Assembly: GCA_944474755.1 (NCBI GenBank)
Contig: OX104124.1
Span: 7,652,437-7,716,436 of the forward strand
Direction: 5' to 3'
Source of the DNA: Limnoperna fortunei
Taxonomy: Eukaryota > Mollusca > Bivalvia > Mytilida > Modiolidae
DNA length: 64,000 nucleotides
The notes beneath the pieces were generated by a model. The model was given only the letters and a program-made list of their open reading frames with translations, was not told where the DNA came from and did not search any database. Of this stretch, positions 1-11,867 are shown piece after piece (within the stretch, counting starts at the first letter, position 1; every line of letters starts with the position of its first letter). The translations under genes and the position numbers were made by a program.

Positions 1-130
1 CTAAAGTAAATTTAGTATGTCGAGTTCAATGGTCAACTCAGAATTTTTATATGACGCGCTATTTTTTGTACAGGACTATCAGTAACTTCGTTTGGGAGAC
101 TTCACGTTTCGCGAAACGTAATTTTTAATT
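1..130 (+). mobile_element. B-family element, right end only
   Basis: The window opens inside a B-family element. Its last bases contain the right inverted end AACTTCGTTTGGGAGACTT, then the terminal hairpin ACGTTTCGCGAAACGT and an AT-rich end TTTTTAATT. The same right end closes the B elements ending at 3190, 11867 and 12842. An A-family left end follows with no spacer. The HINE assignment is inference from architecture. Confidence 0.7.
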
Positions 131-255
131 AAGTCGCCGACCACGAAGTGTCGGGCGACTTATTGTTTTTACTCCGTTTCTTATTATTATTATTAAGTCG
201 CCGACCACGAAGTGTCGGGCGACTTATTGTTTTTACTCCGTTTCTTATTATTATT
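131..255 (+). repeat. Two solo A-family left ends in a row
   Basis: Two copies of the roughly 60-base A-family left end (starts 131 and 195) lie in series, each ending in a (TTA)n tract in which the next copy starts. Each has the stem AAGTCGCC..GGGCGACTT. Neither is followed by a body or a right end. They could be nested insertions into TTA sequence or microsatellite-mediated duplications. Confidence 0.75.
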
Positions 256-1089
256 AAGTCGCCGACCACGAAGTGTCGGGCGACTTATTGTTTTTACTCC
301 GTTTCTTATTATTATTATTATTATGTTTTCCTTTTTCCCCTCGCAATGTTGTCCGCTCGTTTTCTCGCTCATCTTTTAACCGATCGAAATGAAACTTTGG
401 GAACATGTTAAGGGTGACCTGAAGTTGTGCAATCCACTTTTGAAATTTTCAAAATGGCCGCCATTTTCAAAATGGCCGACGTTGAAAAAAATGACGGCCG
501 TTGTCAGATCTCAGTAATTGCCAAAGCAATTTCAATGAAAATTGGTATACTGATACAGCTCCCTATCCCGAGCATTTTTGCAAAAAAAAATTTGACGCGG
601 CCGACATTTCAAAATGGCCGCCATCCGAACACCACCCCCCTAAAACTGTAAAAATTTAAACGTCATCCGATTTAAACGAAATTTGGTATACAGGTAGCTT
701 ATGATACCCTGAGTGTGCCACTATTTTCAAAATTTTTGTCCGACTTCCGGTTTCAAAATGGCGGCCGTTTTAAAGTTTTACAAAATGGCGGCCGTTGTCA
801 GATCTCAGTTATGGCCAGAGCAATTTCAATGAAAATTGGTATACTGATACAGCTAACTATCCTGAGCATTTTTGCAAAAATAATTTTTTGTCCGACTTCC
901 GATTTCAAAATGGCGGCCGTTTTAAAGTTTGCTCGTTTTCTCGCTCATCTTTTAACCGATCGAAATGAAACTTGGCCAACTGAAAGCTCATGTTATGAAG
1001 TTGTGCTCTTGACTTTTAGTTCCCTCTACTCGGTCAAAAGTGCGGAACGGGAGGCGACTTCAACGTTTCGGGAAACGTAAATTTTAATT
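256..1089 (+). mobile_element. A-family element A1, complete
   Basis: The left end at 256 (AAGTCGCC hairpin) leads through a (TTA)n tract into the body and the right end GGCGACTT followed by the hairpin ACGTTTCGGGAAACGT and AAATTTTAATT. The body holds an internal duplication of about 300 bp, seen as the twice-used CAATTTCAATGAAAATTGGT near 520 and 820, and several CAAAATGGCGGCC motifs. Short open frames in it recur in every copy and are repeat sequence, not genes. Confidence 0.7.
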
Positions 1090-1882
1090 ATTATTATTAT
1101 TATTATTATTTTCATATTTCTTATGTTTTCCCCTCGCAATGTTGTCCGCTCGTTTTCTCGCTCATCTTTTAACCGATCGAAATGAAACTTTGGGAACATG
1201 TTAAGGGTGACCTGAAGTTGTGCAATCCACTTTTGAAATTTTCAAAATGGCCGCCATTTTCAAAATGGCCGCCGTTGAAAAAAATGACGGCCGTTGTCAG
1301 ATCTCAGTAATTGCCAAAGCAATTTCAATGAAAATTGGTATACTAGTACAGCTAACTATTCCGAGCATTTTTGGAAAAAAAAATTTGACGCGGCCGACAT
1401 TTCAAAATGGCCGCCATCCGAACACCACCCCCCTAAAAATGTAAAAATTTAAACGTCATCCGATTTAGACGAAATTTGGTATACAGGTAGCTTATGATAC
1501 CCTAAGTGTGCCACTATTTAAAAATGTTTTGTCCGACTTCCGGTTTCAAAATGGCGGCCGTTTTAAAGTTTTACAAAATGGCGGCCGTTGTCAGATCTCA
1601 GTTATGGCCAGAGCAATTTCAATGAAAATTGGTATACTGATACAGCTAACTATCCTGAGCATTTTTGCAAAAAAAATTTTTTGTCCGACTTCCGGTTTCA
1701 AAATGGCGGCCGTTTTAAAGTTTGCTCGTTTTCTCGCTCATCTTTTAACCGATCGAAATGAAACTTGGCCAACTGAAAGCTCATGTTATGAAGTTGTGCC
1801 CTTGACTTTTAGTTCCCTCTACTCGGTCAAAAGTGCGGAACGGGAGGCGACTTCAACGTTTCGGGAAACGTAAATTTTAATT
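1090..1882 (+). mobile_element. A-family body A2, no left end
   Basis: A tandem copy of the A body lies between TTA tracts. It keeps the right end and terminal hairpin but lacks the AAGTCGCC left end. It abuts the B1 left end directly at 1882/1883. Confidence 0.75.
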
Positions 1883-3190
1883 AAGTCTCCCAAACGAAGT
1901 TTGGAGACTTATTGTTTTTACTCTGTTTCTTCTTATTATTATTCTTCTTCTGGTTTCCCCGTAGAGATTTCCGACACTTTTCTCAGAAACCGTAAATGGG
2001 ATCAATTTGAAACTTGGTAGGATGTTAGACCCTATTGGCTAGATGTGCAATCATCTTTCGGAATTTCCAAGATGGCCGCCACTTTCAAAATGGCCGCCAT
2101 TTAAGTTTTCCCGCCAAAATGCAGTTCCCGGAGAACCGCCAAATGGATTTCGATGAAACTTGGTATGTAGGTTCAGCATAGTGGTCTTGATTTATTTTTG
2201 GCAAAAAATCGCGCGCGAACCGGCCGCCATTTTCAAAATGGCCGCCGAATCGCCAAAAATTCAAGTTTGTCGGATTTCAACGAAAATGGGTTTTAACAGT
2301 AAATTTGGTATGCCGAGTCCAATGGTCAACTCAGAATTTTTATACGACGCACCATTTTTTGTAAAATGGCCGCCAAAGTTGCCAAATTCTGGTTTCCCCG
2401 TAGAGATTTCCGACACTTTTCTTAGAAACCGTAAATGGGATCAATTTGAAACTTGGTAGAATGTTAGACCCTATTGGCTAGATGTGCAATCATCTTTCGG
2501 AATTTCCAAGATGGCCGCCACTTTCAAAATGGCCGCCATTTAAGTTTTCCCGCCAAAATGCAGTTCCCGGAGAACCGCCAGATGGATTTCGATGAAACTT
2601 GGTATGTAGGTTCAGCATAGTGGTCTTGATTTATTTTTGGCAAAAAATCGCGCGCGAACCGGCCGCCATTTTCAAAATGGCCGCCGAATCGCCAAAAATT
2701 CAAGTTTGTCGGATTTCAACGAAAATGGGTTTTAACAGTAAATTTGGTATGCCGAGTCCAATGGTCAACTCAGAATTTTTATACGACGCGCCATTTTTTG
2801 TAAAATGGCCGCCAAAGTTGCCAAATGGGCAAAAATTCAACATTGTCATAATTCAACGAAAATAGGTTCTAAAAGTAAATTTGGTATGCCGAGTTCAACG
2901 GTACACTCAGATTTTTTATACGACCCGCCATTTTTTTAAAAATGGCCACCAAAGTCGCCAAATCGGCAAAAATTCAACATTGTCGGAACTCAATGAAAAT
3001 TGGTTCCTAAAGTAAATTTAGTATGTCGAGTTCAATGGTCAACTCAGAATTTTTATATGACGCGCTATTTTTTGTAAAATAGGTGAATAGCAACCTGTAA
3101 AGTCAAATATAAGGTGATTCACAGGCTGCACAGGACTATCAGTAACTTCGTTTGGGAGACTTCACGTTTCGCGAAACGTAAATTTTAATT
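1883..3190 (+). mobile_element. B-family element B1, complete
   Basis: The left end AAGTCTCCCAAACGAAGTT is the exact reverse complement of the right-end AACTTCGTTTGGGAGACTT near 3142-3160, giving a 19-bp inverted pair. The terminal hairpin ACGTTTCGCGAAACGT follows. The core contains a 439-bp unit (starts about 1951 and 2390) and many GGCCGCCATTTT motifs. No transposase is present, so the element is non-autonomous. Confidence 0.75.
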
Positions 3191-3981
3191 ATTATTATTT
3201 TCATATTTCTTATGTTTTCCTTTTTCCCCTCGCAATGTTGTCCGCTCGTTTTCTCGCTCATCTTTTAACCGATCGAAATGAAACTTTGGTAACATGTTAA
3301 GGGTGACCTGAAGTTGTGCAATCCACTTTAGAAATTTTCAAAATGGCCGCCATTTTCAAAATGGCCGCCGTTGAAAAAAAATGACGGCCGTTGTCAGATC
3401 TCAGTAATTGCCAAAGCAATTTCAATGAAAATTGGTATACTGGTACAGCTAACTATCCCGAGCACTTTTGCAAAACAAAATTTGACGCGGCCGACATTTC
3501 AAAATGGCCGCCATCCGAACACCACCCCCCCTAAAAATGTAAAAATTTAAACGTCATCCGATTTAAACGAAATTTGGTATACAGGTAGCTTATGATACCC
3601 TGAGTGTGCCACTATTTTCAAAATTTTTGTCCGACTTCCGGTTTCATAATGGCGGCCGTTTTAAAGTTTTACAAAATGGCGGCCGTTGTCAGATCTCAGT
3701 TATGGGCAGAGCAATTTCAATGAAAATTGGTATACTGATACAGCTAACTATCCTGAGTATTTTTGCAAAAAAAAAAATTTTGTCCGACTTCCGGTTTCAA
3801 AATGGCGGCCGTTTTAAAGTTTGCTCGTTTTCTCGCTCATCTTTTAACCGATCGAAATGAAACTTGGCCAACTGAAAGCTCATGTTATGAAGTTGTGCTC
3901 TTGACTTTTAGTTCCCTCTACTCGGTCAAAAGTGCGGAACGGGAGGCGACTTCAACGTTTCGGGAAACGTAAATTTTAATT
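3191..3981 (+). mobile_element. A-family body A3, no left end
   Basis: Same body and right end as A1, entered directly from a TTA tract without the AAGTCGCC left hairpin. Confidence 0.75.
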
Positions 3982-4773
3982 ATTATTATTATTTTCATAT
4001 TTCTTATGTTTTCCTTTTTCCCCTCGCAATGTTGTCCGCTCGTTTTCTCGCTCATCTTTTAACCGATCGAAATGAAACTTTGGGAACATGTTAAGGGTGA
4101 CCTGAAGTTGTGCAATCCACTTTTGAAATTTTCAAAATGGCCGCCATTTTCAAAATGGCCGCCGTTGAATAAAAATGACGGCCGTTGTCAGATCTCAGTA
4201 ATTGCCAAAGCAATTTCAATGAAAATTGGTATACTGGTACAGCTCCCTATCCCGAGCATTTTTGCAAAAAAAAATTTCACGCGGCCGACATTTCAAAATG
4301 GCCGCCATCCGAACACCAACCCCCTAAAACTGTAAAAATTTAAACGTCATCCGATTTAAACGAAATTTGGTATACAGGTAGCTTATGATACCCTGAGTGT
4401 GCCACTATTTTCAAAATTTTTGTCCGACTTCCGGTTTCAAAATGGCGCCCGTTTTAAAGTTTTACAAAATGGCGGCCGTTGTCAGATCTCAGTTATGGCC
4501 AGAGCAATTTCAATGAAAATTGGTATACTGATACAGCTAACTATCCTGAGCATTTTTGCAAAAAAAATTTTTTGTCCGACTTCCGGTTTCAAAATGGCGG
4601 CCGTTTTAAAGTTTGCTCGTTTTCTCGCTCATCTTTTAACCGATCGAAATGAAACTTGGCCAACTGAAAGCTCATGTTATGAAGTTGTGCTCTTGACTTT
4701 TAGTTCCCTCTACTCGGTCAAAAGTGCGGAACGGGAGGCGACTTCAACGTTTCGGGAAACGTAAATTTTAATT
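3982..4773 (+). mobile_element. A-family body A4, no left end
   Basis: Tandem A body bounded by TTA tracts, with an intact right end and terminal hairpin. It is nearly identical to its neighbours, which implies recent duplication or homogenisation. Confidence 0.75.
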
Positions 4774-5412
4774 ATTATTATTTTCATATTTCTTATGTTT
4801 TCCTTTTTCCCCTCGCAATGTTGTCCGCTCGTTTTCTCGCTCATCTTTTAACCGATCGAAATGAAACTTTGGGAACATGTTAAGGGTGACCTGAAGTTGT
4901 GCAATCCACTTTTGAAATTTTCAAAATGGCCGCCATTTTCAAAATGGCCGCCGTTGAAAAAAAATGACGGCCGTTGTCAGATCTCAGTAATTGCCAAAGC
5001 AATTTCAATGAAAATTGGTATACTGATACAGCTAACTATCCTGAGCATTTTTGCAAAAAAAAATTTGACGCGACCGACATTTCAAAATGGCCGCCATCCG
5101 AACACCACCCCCCTAAAAATGCAAAAATTTAAACGTCATCCGATTTAGACGAAATTTGGTATACAAGTAGCCTATGATACTCTGAGTGTGCCACTATTTA
5201 AAAATTTTTTGTCCGACTTCCGGTTTCAAAATGGCGGCCATTTTACTGCAGGAAAAAGTCAACTTTGTCCGATTTCAACAAAATTTGATTTCTAGGCATA
5301 TTTTAATGTACTGATTTGAATGAAATACTATCCATGGGGATTATAGTGGCAATGGGGGTTCGTTTGGGAGACATTCTGTGTTGGCATCCCAACACAATCA
5401 GCACTAGTTATT
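4774..5412 (+). mobile_element. Chimeric element: A body joined to a D-type right end
   Basis: The first ~450 bases match the A body. The sequence then switches near 5235 to a different core and ends in a D-type terminus: GGGAGACAT, the hairpin TGTGTTGGCATCCCAACACA (5377-5396) and CTAG at 5404-5407. The same D terminus recurs at 16250-16302. A hairpin about 8 bases before CTAG is what is expected of a classical Helitron 3' end (family knowledge). Confidence 0.65.
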
Positions 5413-5847
5413 AAGTCGCCGACCACGAAGTGTCGGGCGACTTATTGTTTTTACTCCGTTTCTTATTATTATTATTATTATTTTCATATTTCTTATGTTT
5501 TCCTTTTTCCCCTCGCAATGTTGTCCGCTCGTTTTCTCGCTCATCTTTTAACCGATCGAAATGAAACTTGGCCAACTGAAAGCTCATGTTATGAAGTTGT
5601 GCTCTTGACTTTTCGTTTTCACCGATACCCCCCGCACGCGACACAGTTGCCATTCAAAGTTGAAGGGTCATAATTTAGGACATCGCTTATATCGGGAAAA
5701 CCGCTCGATGAAAAGTTTTGAAATTTGGTACGGTTGTAGAGTAAGTTTTAACATTTTTAAAGCTTATAACTGCAAAGTTCCATCTACTCGGTCAAAAGTG
5801 CGGAACGGGAGGCGACTTCAACGTTTCGTGAAACGTAAATTTTAATT
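5413..5847 (+). mobile_element. A6, compact complete A-family element without the GGCCGCC core
   Basis: A 435-bp element with an intact left end (AAGTCGCC hairpin) and right end (GGCGACTT, hairpin ACGTTTCGTGAAACGT, AAATTTTAATT). It lacks the duplicated AAAATGGCGGCC block and instead has a short unique middle. It is the shortest complete member and so marks what both ends need. Another left end follows immediately. Confidence 0.75.
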
Positions 5848-5905
5848 AAGTCGCCGACCACGAAGTGTCGGGCGACTTATTGTTTTTACTCCGTTTCTTA
5901 TTATT
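5848..5905 (+). repeat. Solo A-family left end
   Basis: A 58-base left end is wedged between the right end of A6 and the left end of A7. It has the AAGTCGCC..GGGCGACTT stem and a very short TTA tract, and no body. Confidence 0.75.
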
Positions 5906-5955
5906 AAGTCGCCGACCACGAAGTGTCGGGCGACTTATTGTTTTTACTCCGTTTC

Positions 5956-5987
<32 letters not shown>

Positions 5988-6767
5988 TTCATATTTCTTA
6001 TGTTTTCCTTTTTCCCCTCGCAATGTTGTCCGCTCGTTTTCTCGCTCATCTTTTAACCGATCGAAATGAAACTTTGGGAACATAATAAGGGTGACCTGAA
6101 GTTGTGCAATCCACTTTTGAAATTTTCAAAATGGCCGCCATTTTCAAAATGGCTGCCGTTGAAAAAAAATGACGGCCGTTGTCAGATCTCAGTAATTGCC
6201 AAAGCAATTTCAATGAAAATTGGTATACTGGTACAGCTAACTATCCCGAGCATTTTTGCAACAAAAAATTTGACGCGGCCGACATTTCAAAATGGCCGCC
6301 ATCCGAACACCACCCCCCTAAAACTGTAAAAATTTAAACGTCATCCGATTTAAACGAAATTTGGTATACAGGTAGCTTATGATACCCTGAGTGTGCCACT
6401 ATTTTCAAAATTTTTGTCCGACTTCCGGTTTCAAAATGGCGGCCGTTTTAAAGTTTTACAAAATGGCGGCCGTTGTCAGATCTCAGTTATGGCCAGAGCA
6501 ATTTCAATGAAAATTGGTATACTGATACAGCTAACTATCCTGAGCATTTTTGCAAAAAAAAATTTTTGTCCGACTTCCGGTTTCAAAATGGCGGCCGTTT
6601 TAAAGTTTGCTCGTTTTCTCGCTCATCTTTTAACCGATCGAAATGAAACTTGGCCAACTGAAAGCTCATGTTATGAAGTTGTGCTCTTGACTTTTAGTTC
6701 CCTCTACTCGGTCAAAAGTGCGGAACGGGAGGCGACTTCAACGTTTCGGGAAACGTAAATTTTAATT
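5906..6767 (+). mobile_element. A-family element A7, complete
   Basis: Left hairpin, (TTA)n tract, body with the internal duplication, and right end with terminal hairpin are all present. Confidence 0.75.
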
Positions 6768-7543
6768 ATTATTATTATGTTTTCCTTTTTCCCCTCGCAA
6801 TGTTGTCCGCTCGTTTTCTCGCTCATCTTTTAACCGATCGAAATGAAACTTTGGGAACATGTTAAGGGTGACCTGAAGTTGTGCAATCCACTTTTGAAAT
6901 TTTCAAAATGGCCGCCATTTTCAAAATGGCCGACGTTGAAAAAAATGACGGCCGTTGTCAGATCTCAGTAATTGCCAAAGCAATTTCAATGAAAATTGGT
7001 ATACTGATACAGCTCCCTATCCCGAGCATTTTTGCAAAAAAAAATTTGACGCGGCCGACATTTCAAAATGGCCGCCATCCGAACACCACCCCCCTAAAAC
7101 TGTAAAAATTTAAACGTCATCCGATTTAAACGAAATTTGGTATACAGGTAGCTTATGATACCCTGAGTGTGCCACTATTTTCAAAATTTTTGTCCGACTT
7201 CCGGTTTCAAAATGGCGGCCGTTTTAAAGTTTTACAAAATGGCGGCCGTTGTCAGATCTCAGTTATGGCCAGAGCAATTTCAATGAAAATTGGTATACTG
7301 ATACAGCTAACTATCCTGAGCATTTTTGCAAAAATAATTTTTTGTCCGACTTCCGGTTTCAAAATGGCGGCCGTTTTAAAGTTTGCTCGTTTTCTCGCTC
7401 ATCTTTTAACCGATCGAAATGAAACTTGGCCAACTGAAAGCTCATGTTATGAAGTTGTGCTCTTGACTTTTAGTTCCCTCTACTCGGTCAAAAGTGCGGA
7501 ACGGGAGGCGACTTCAACGTTTCGGGAAACGTAAATTTTAATT
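6768..7543 (+). mobile_element. A-family body A8, no left end
   Basis: Tandem A body nearly identical to A1, including the rare GGCCGACGTTG variant near 6925 that also occurs near 475. A1 and A8 therefore probably share a recent duplication. Confidence 0.75.
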
Positions 7544-7552
7544 ATTATTATT

Positions 7553-7602
7553 AAGTCGCCGACCACGAAGTGTCGGGCGACTTATTGTTTTTACTCCGTT
7601 TC

Positions 7603-7634
<32 letters not shown>

Positions 7635-8414
7635 TTCATATTTCTTATGTTTTCCTTTTTCCCCTCGCAATGTTGTCCGCTCGTTTTCTCGCTCATCTTT
7701 TAACCGATCGAAATGAAACTTTGGGAACATAATAAGGGTGACCTGAAGTTGTGCAATCCACTTTTGAAATTTTCAAAATGGCCGCCATTTTCAAAATGGC
7801 CGCCGTTGAAAAAAAATGACGGCCGTTGTCAGATCTCAATAATTGCCAAAGCAATTTCAATGAAAATTGGTATACTGATACAGCTCCCTATCCCGAGCAT
7901 TTTTGCAAAAAAAAATTTGACGCGGCCGACATTTCAAAATGGCCGCCATCCGAACACCACCCCCCTAAAACTGTAAAAATTTAAACGTCATCCGATTTAA
8001 ACGAAATTTGGTATACAGGTAGCTTATGATACCCTGAGTGTGCCACTATTTTCAAAATTTTTGTCCGACTTCCGGTTTCAAAATGGCGGCCGTTTTAAAG
8101 TTTTACAAAATGGCGGCCGTTGTCAGATCTCAGTTATGGCCAGAGCAATTTCAATGAAAATTGGTATACTGATACAGCTAACTATCCTGAGCATTTTTGC
8201 AAAAAAAATTTTTTGTCCGACTTCCGGATTCAAAATGGCGGCCGTTTTAAAGTTTGCTCGTTTTCTCGCTCATCTTTTAACCGATCGAAATGAAACTTGG
8301 CCAACTGAAAGCTCATGTTATGAAGTTGTGCTCTTGACTTTTAGTTCCCTCTACTCGGTCAAAAGTGCGGAACGGGAGGCGACTTCAACGTTTCGGGAAA
8401 CGTAAATTTTAATT
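7553..8414 (+). mobile_element. A-family element A9, complete
   Basis: Left hairpin at 7553 inside a TTA tract, standard A body, and right end with terminal hairpin. Confidence 0.75.
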
Positions 8415-9195
8415 ATTATTATTATTTTCATATTTCTTATGTTTTCCCCTCGCAATGTTGTCCGCTCGTTTTCTCGCTCATCTTTTAACCGATCGAAATG
8501 AAACTTTGGGAACATGTTAAGGGTGACCTGAAGTTGTGCAATCCACTTTTGAAATTTTCAAAATGGCCGCCATTTTCAAAATGGCCGCCGTTGAAAAAAA
8601 TGACGGCCGTTGTCAGATCTCAGTAATTGCCAAAGCAATTTCAATGAAAATTGGTATACTAGTACAGCTAACTATTCCGAGCATTTTTGGAAAAAAAACT
8701 TTGACGCGGCCGACATTTCAAAATGGCCGCCATCCGAACACCACCCCCCTAAAAATGTAAAAATTTAAACGTCATCCGATTTAGACGAAATTTGGTATAC
8801 AGGTAGCTTATGGTACCCTAAGTGTGCCACTATTTAAAAATGTTTTGTCCGACTTCCGGTTTCAAAATGGCGGCCGTTTTAAAGTTTTACAAAATGGCGG
8901 CCGTTGTCAGATCTCAGTTATGGCCAGAGCAATTTCAATGAAAATTGGTATACTGATACAGCTAACTATCCTGAGCATTTTTGCAAAAAAAATTTTTTGT
9001 CCGACTTCCGGTTTCAAAATGGCGGCCGTTTTAAAGTTTGCTCGTTTTCTCGCTCATCTTTTAACCGATCGAAATGAAACTTGGCCAACTGAAAGCTCAT
9101 GTTATGAAGTTGTGCTCTTGACTTTTAGTTCCCTCTACTCGGTCAAAAGTGCGGAACGGGAGGCGACTTCAACGTTTCGGGAAACGTAAATTTTA

Positions 9196-9198
<3 letters not shown>
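8415..9198 (+). mobile_element. A-family body A10, no left end
   Basis: Body variant shared with A2: both carry the ACTAGTACAGC and TTTGGAAAAAAA variants. This suggests that A1-A2 and A9-A10 descend from a two-unit segment. Confidence 0.75.
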
Positions 9199-9229
<31 letters not shown>

Positions 9230-10201
9230 CTCACATTTTGTCCGGCTGATAACTCAGAGATGGCTGATTGGATTAGAACATCACATGGCATAAAGTAGAA
9301 CCACTATCTGAAGTTGTGCCATCAACTTTAAAAATGGTGATATGTGGAACCATCTCCATGGAAACCAGAAAGTTATGCATGAGTGATTTTGGGCATTTTC
9401 CTTAATTTTTCGGAAACCTAGAAGCACAGAGGGACCAAACTTGGTATGATGGAAGACCATAATGAGATACAGGTTTGAGAGTATTTTGGGGCGGAACGGA
9501 AAAACAAGATGGCCGCCATGGCTAAAAATAGATTTAACATGGGGCCTATGGGAAAATGATTTTTCTACAATAGCTTCACCATGGTTTGAGATATTCCAAA
9601 GATTTTTTATAGGAAGTTGGACCTCATCAACCTCGAGAAGACAGGAAAGTTTGAAAAAAAAATTTCACACCGTGTGGCCGCAGCCACAACCGTTACGTTT
9701 GCATAGAAGCCTATGGGGAAATGGAGGTTTTTTGTCACCTCCATTTCTCTGCTATGCATTGATGGATTCCAATCAAACTTTACACAAAGCACCGTCATCA
9801 TTACATCTTGGAATTCACATATCAAAAAATTCTAAAATGGCCACCTTTTACAAGATGGCCGCCACGTTACATTTGCATAGAAGCCTATGGGGAAATGGAG
9901 GTTTTTTGTCGCCTCCATTTCTCTGCTATGCATTGATGGATTCCAATCAAACTTTACACAAAGCACCGTCACCATTACATCTTTGAAATTCATATTACGA
10001 AAAATTTCAAATGGTGGCCATTTTTAAGATGGCTGCCGAGTTACGTTAAAAATTACAACATTGTCGGAATTCAATGAAAATCAACTTCTAGAGATATTTT
10101 GATGTGGGGAGCAACATGGAATCATCGATTTTGGAATTCACATGACGGAAAAAAAATTTTCGGGGCGACATCTGCTATTGCTCGCAATGGCAATTCTAGT
10201 T
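9199..10201 (+). mobile_element. E-family element E1, left end missing
   Basis: A TTA tract leads into a core different from A and B. It contains two 174-bp units (starts 9695 and 9869) and ends with GGGGCGACAT, the hairpin ATTGC-TC-GCAAT (10177-10188) and CTAG (10196-10199). The long open frame across it arises because 174 is a multiple of three; it is not a recognised protein. Confidence 0.7.
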
Positions 10202-11033
10202 AAGTCGCCGACCACGAAGTGTCGGGCGACTTATTGTTTTTACTCCGTTTCTTATTATTATTATTATGTTTTCCTTTTTCCCCTCGCAATGTTGTCCGCT
10301 CGTTTTCTCGCTCATCTTTTAACCGATCGAAATGAAACTTTGGGAACATGTTAAGGGTGACCTGAAGTTGTGCAATCCGCTTTTGAAATTTTCAAAATGG
10401 CCGCCATTTTCAAAATGGCCGCCGTTGAAAAAAAATGACGGCCGTTGTCAGATCTCAGTAATTGCCAAAGCAATTTCAATGAAAATTGGTATACTGGTAC
10501 AGCTCACAATCTCGAGCATTTTTGCAAAAAAAAATTTGACGCGGCCGACATTTCAAAATGGCCGCCATCCGAACACCACCCCCCTAAAAATGTAAAAATT
10601 TAAACGTCATCCGATTTAGACGAAATTTGGTATACTGGTAGCTTATGATACCCTGAGTGTGCCACTATTTTCAAAATTTTTGTCCGACTTCCGGTTTCAA
10701 AATGGCGGCCGTTTTAAAGTTTTACAAAATGGCGGCCGTTGTCAGATCTCAGTTATGGCCAGAGCAATTTCAATGAAAATTGGTATACTGATACAGCTAA
10801 CTATCCTGAGCATTTTTGCAAAAAAAATTTTTTGTCCGACTTCCGGTTTCAAAATGGCGGCCGTTTTAAAGTTTGCACGTTTTCTCGCTCATCTTTTAAC
10901 CGATCGAAATGAAACTTGGCCAACTGAAAGCTCATGTTATGAAATTGTGCTCTTGACTTTTAGTTCCCTCTACTCGGTCAAAAGTGCGGAACGGGAGGCG
11001 ACTTCAACGTTTCGGGAAACGTAAATTTTAATT
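10202..11033 (+). mobile_element. A-family element A11, complete
   Basis: The left end begins directly at the CTAGTT end of E1. Standard A body, right end and hairpin follow. Confidence 0.75.
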
Positions 11034-11042
11034 ATTATTATT

Positions 11043-11867
11043 AAGTCTCCCAAACGAAGTTTGGAGACTTATTGTTTTTACTCTGTTTCTTATTATTATT
11101 ATTCTTCTTCTGGTTTCCCCGTAGAGATTTCCGACACTTTTCTCAGAAACCGTAAATGGGATCAATTTGAAACTTGGTAGGATGTTAGACCCTATTGGCT
11201 AGATGTGCAATCATCTTTCGGAATTTCCAAGATGGCCGCCACTTTCAAAATGGTCGCCATTTAAGTTTTCCCGCCAAATGCAGTTCCCGGAGAACCGCCA
11301 GATGGATTTCGATGAAACTTGGTATGTAGGTTCAGCATAGTGGTCTTGATTTATTTTTGGCAAAAAATCGCGCGCGAACCGGCCGCCATTTTCAAAATGG
11401 CCGCCGAATCGCCAAAAATTCAAGTTTGTCGGATTTCAACGAAAATGGGTTTTAACAGTAAATTTGGTATGCCGAGTCCAATGGTCAACTCAGAATTTTT
11501 ATACGACGCGCCATTTTTTGTAAAATGGCCGCCAAAGTTGCCAAATGGGCAAAAATTCAACATTGTCATAATTCAACGAAAATAGGTTCTAAAAGTAAAT
11601 TTGGTATGCCGAGTTCAACGGTACACTCAGATTTTTTCTACGACCCGCCATTTTTTTAAAAATGGCCACCAAAGTCGCCAAATCGGCAAAAATTCAACAT
11701 TGTCGGAACTCAATGAAAATTGGTTCCTAAAGTAAATTTAGTATGTCGAGTTCAATGGTCAACTCAGAATTTTTATATGACGCGCTATTTTTTGTAAAAT
11801 GGCTGCACAGGACTATCAGTAACTTCGTTTGGGAGACTTCACGTTTCGCGAAACGTAAATTTTAATT
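11043..11867 (+). mobile_element. B-family element B2, complete with a single core unit
   Basis: Left AAGTCTCCCAAACGAAGTT and right AACTTCGTTTGGGAGACTT form an exact 19-bp inverted pair. The terminal hairpin is present. Only one copy of the core unit is present, against two in B1. Confidence 0.75.
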
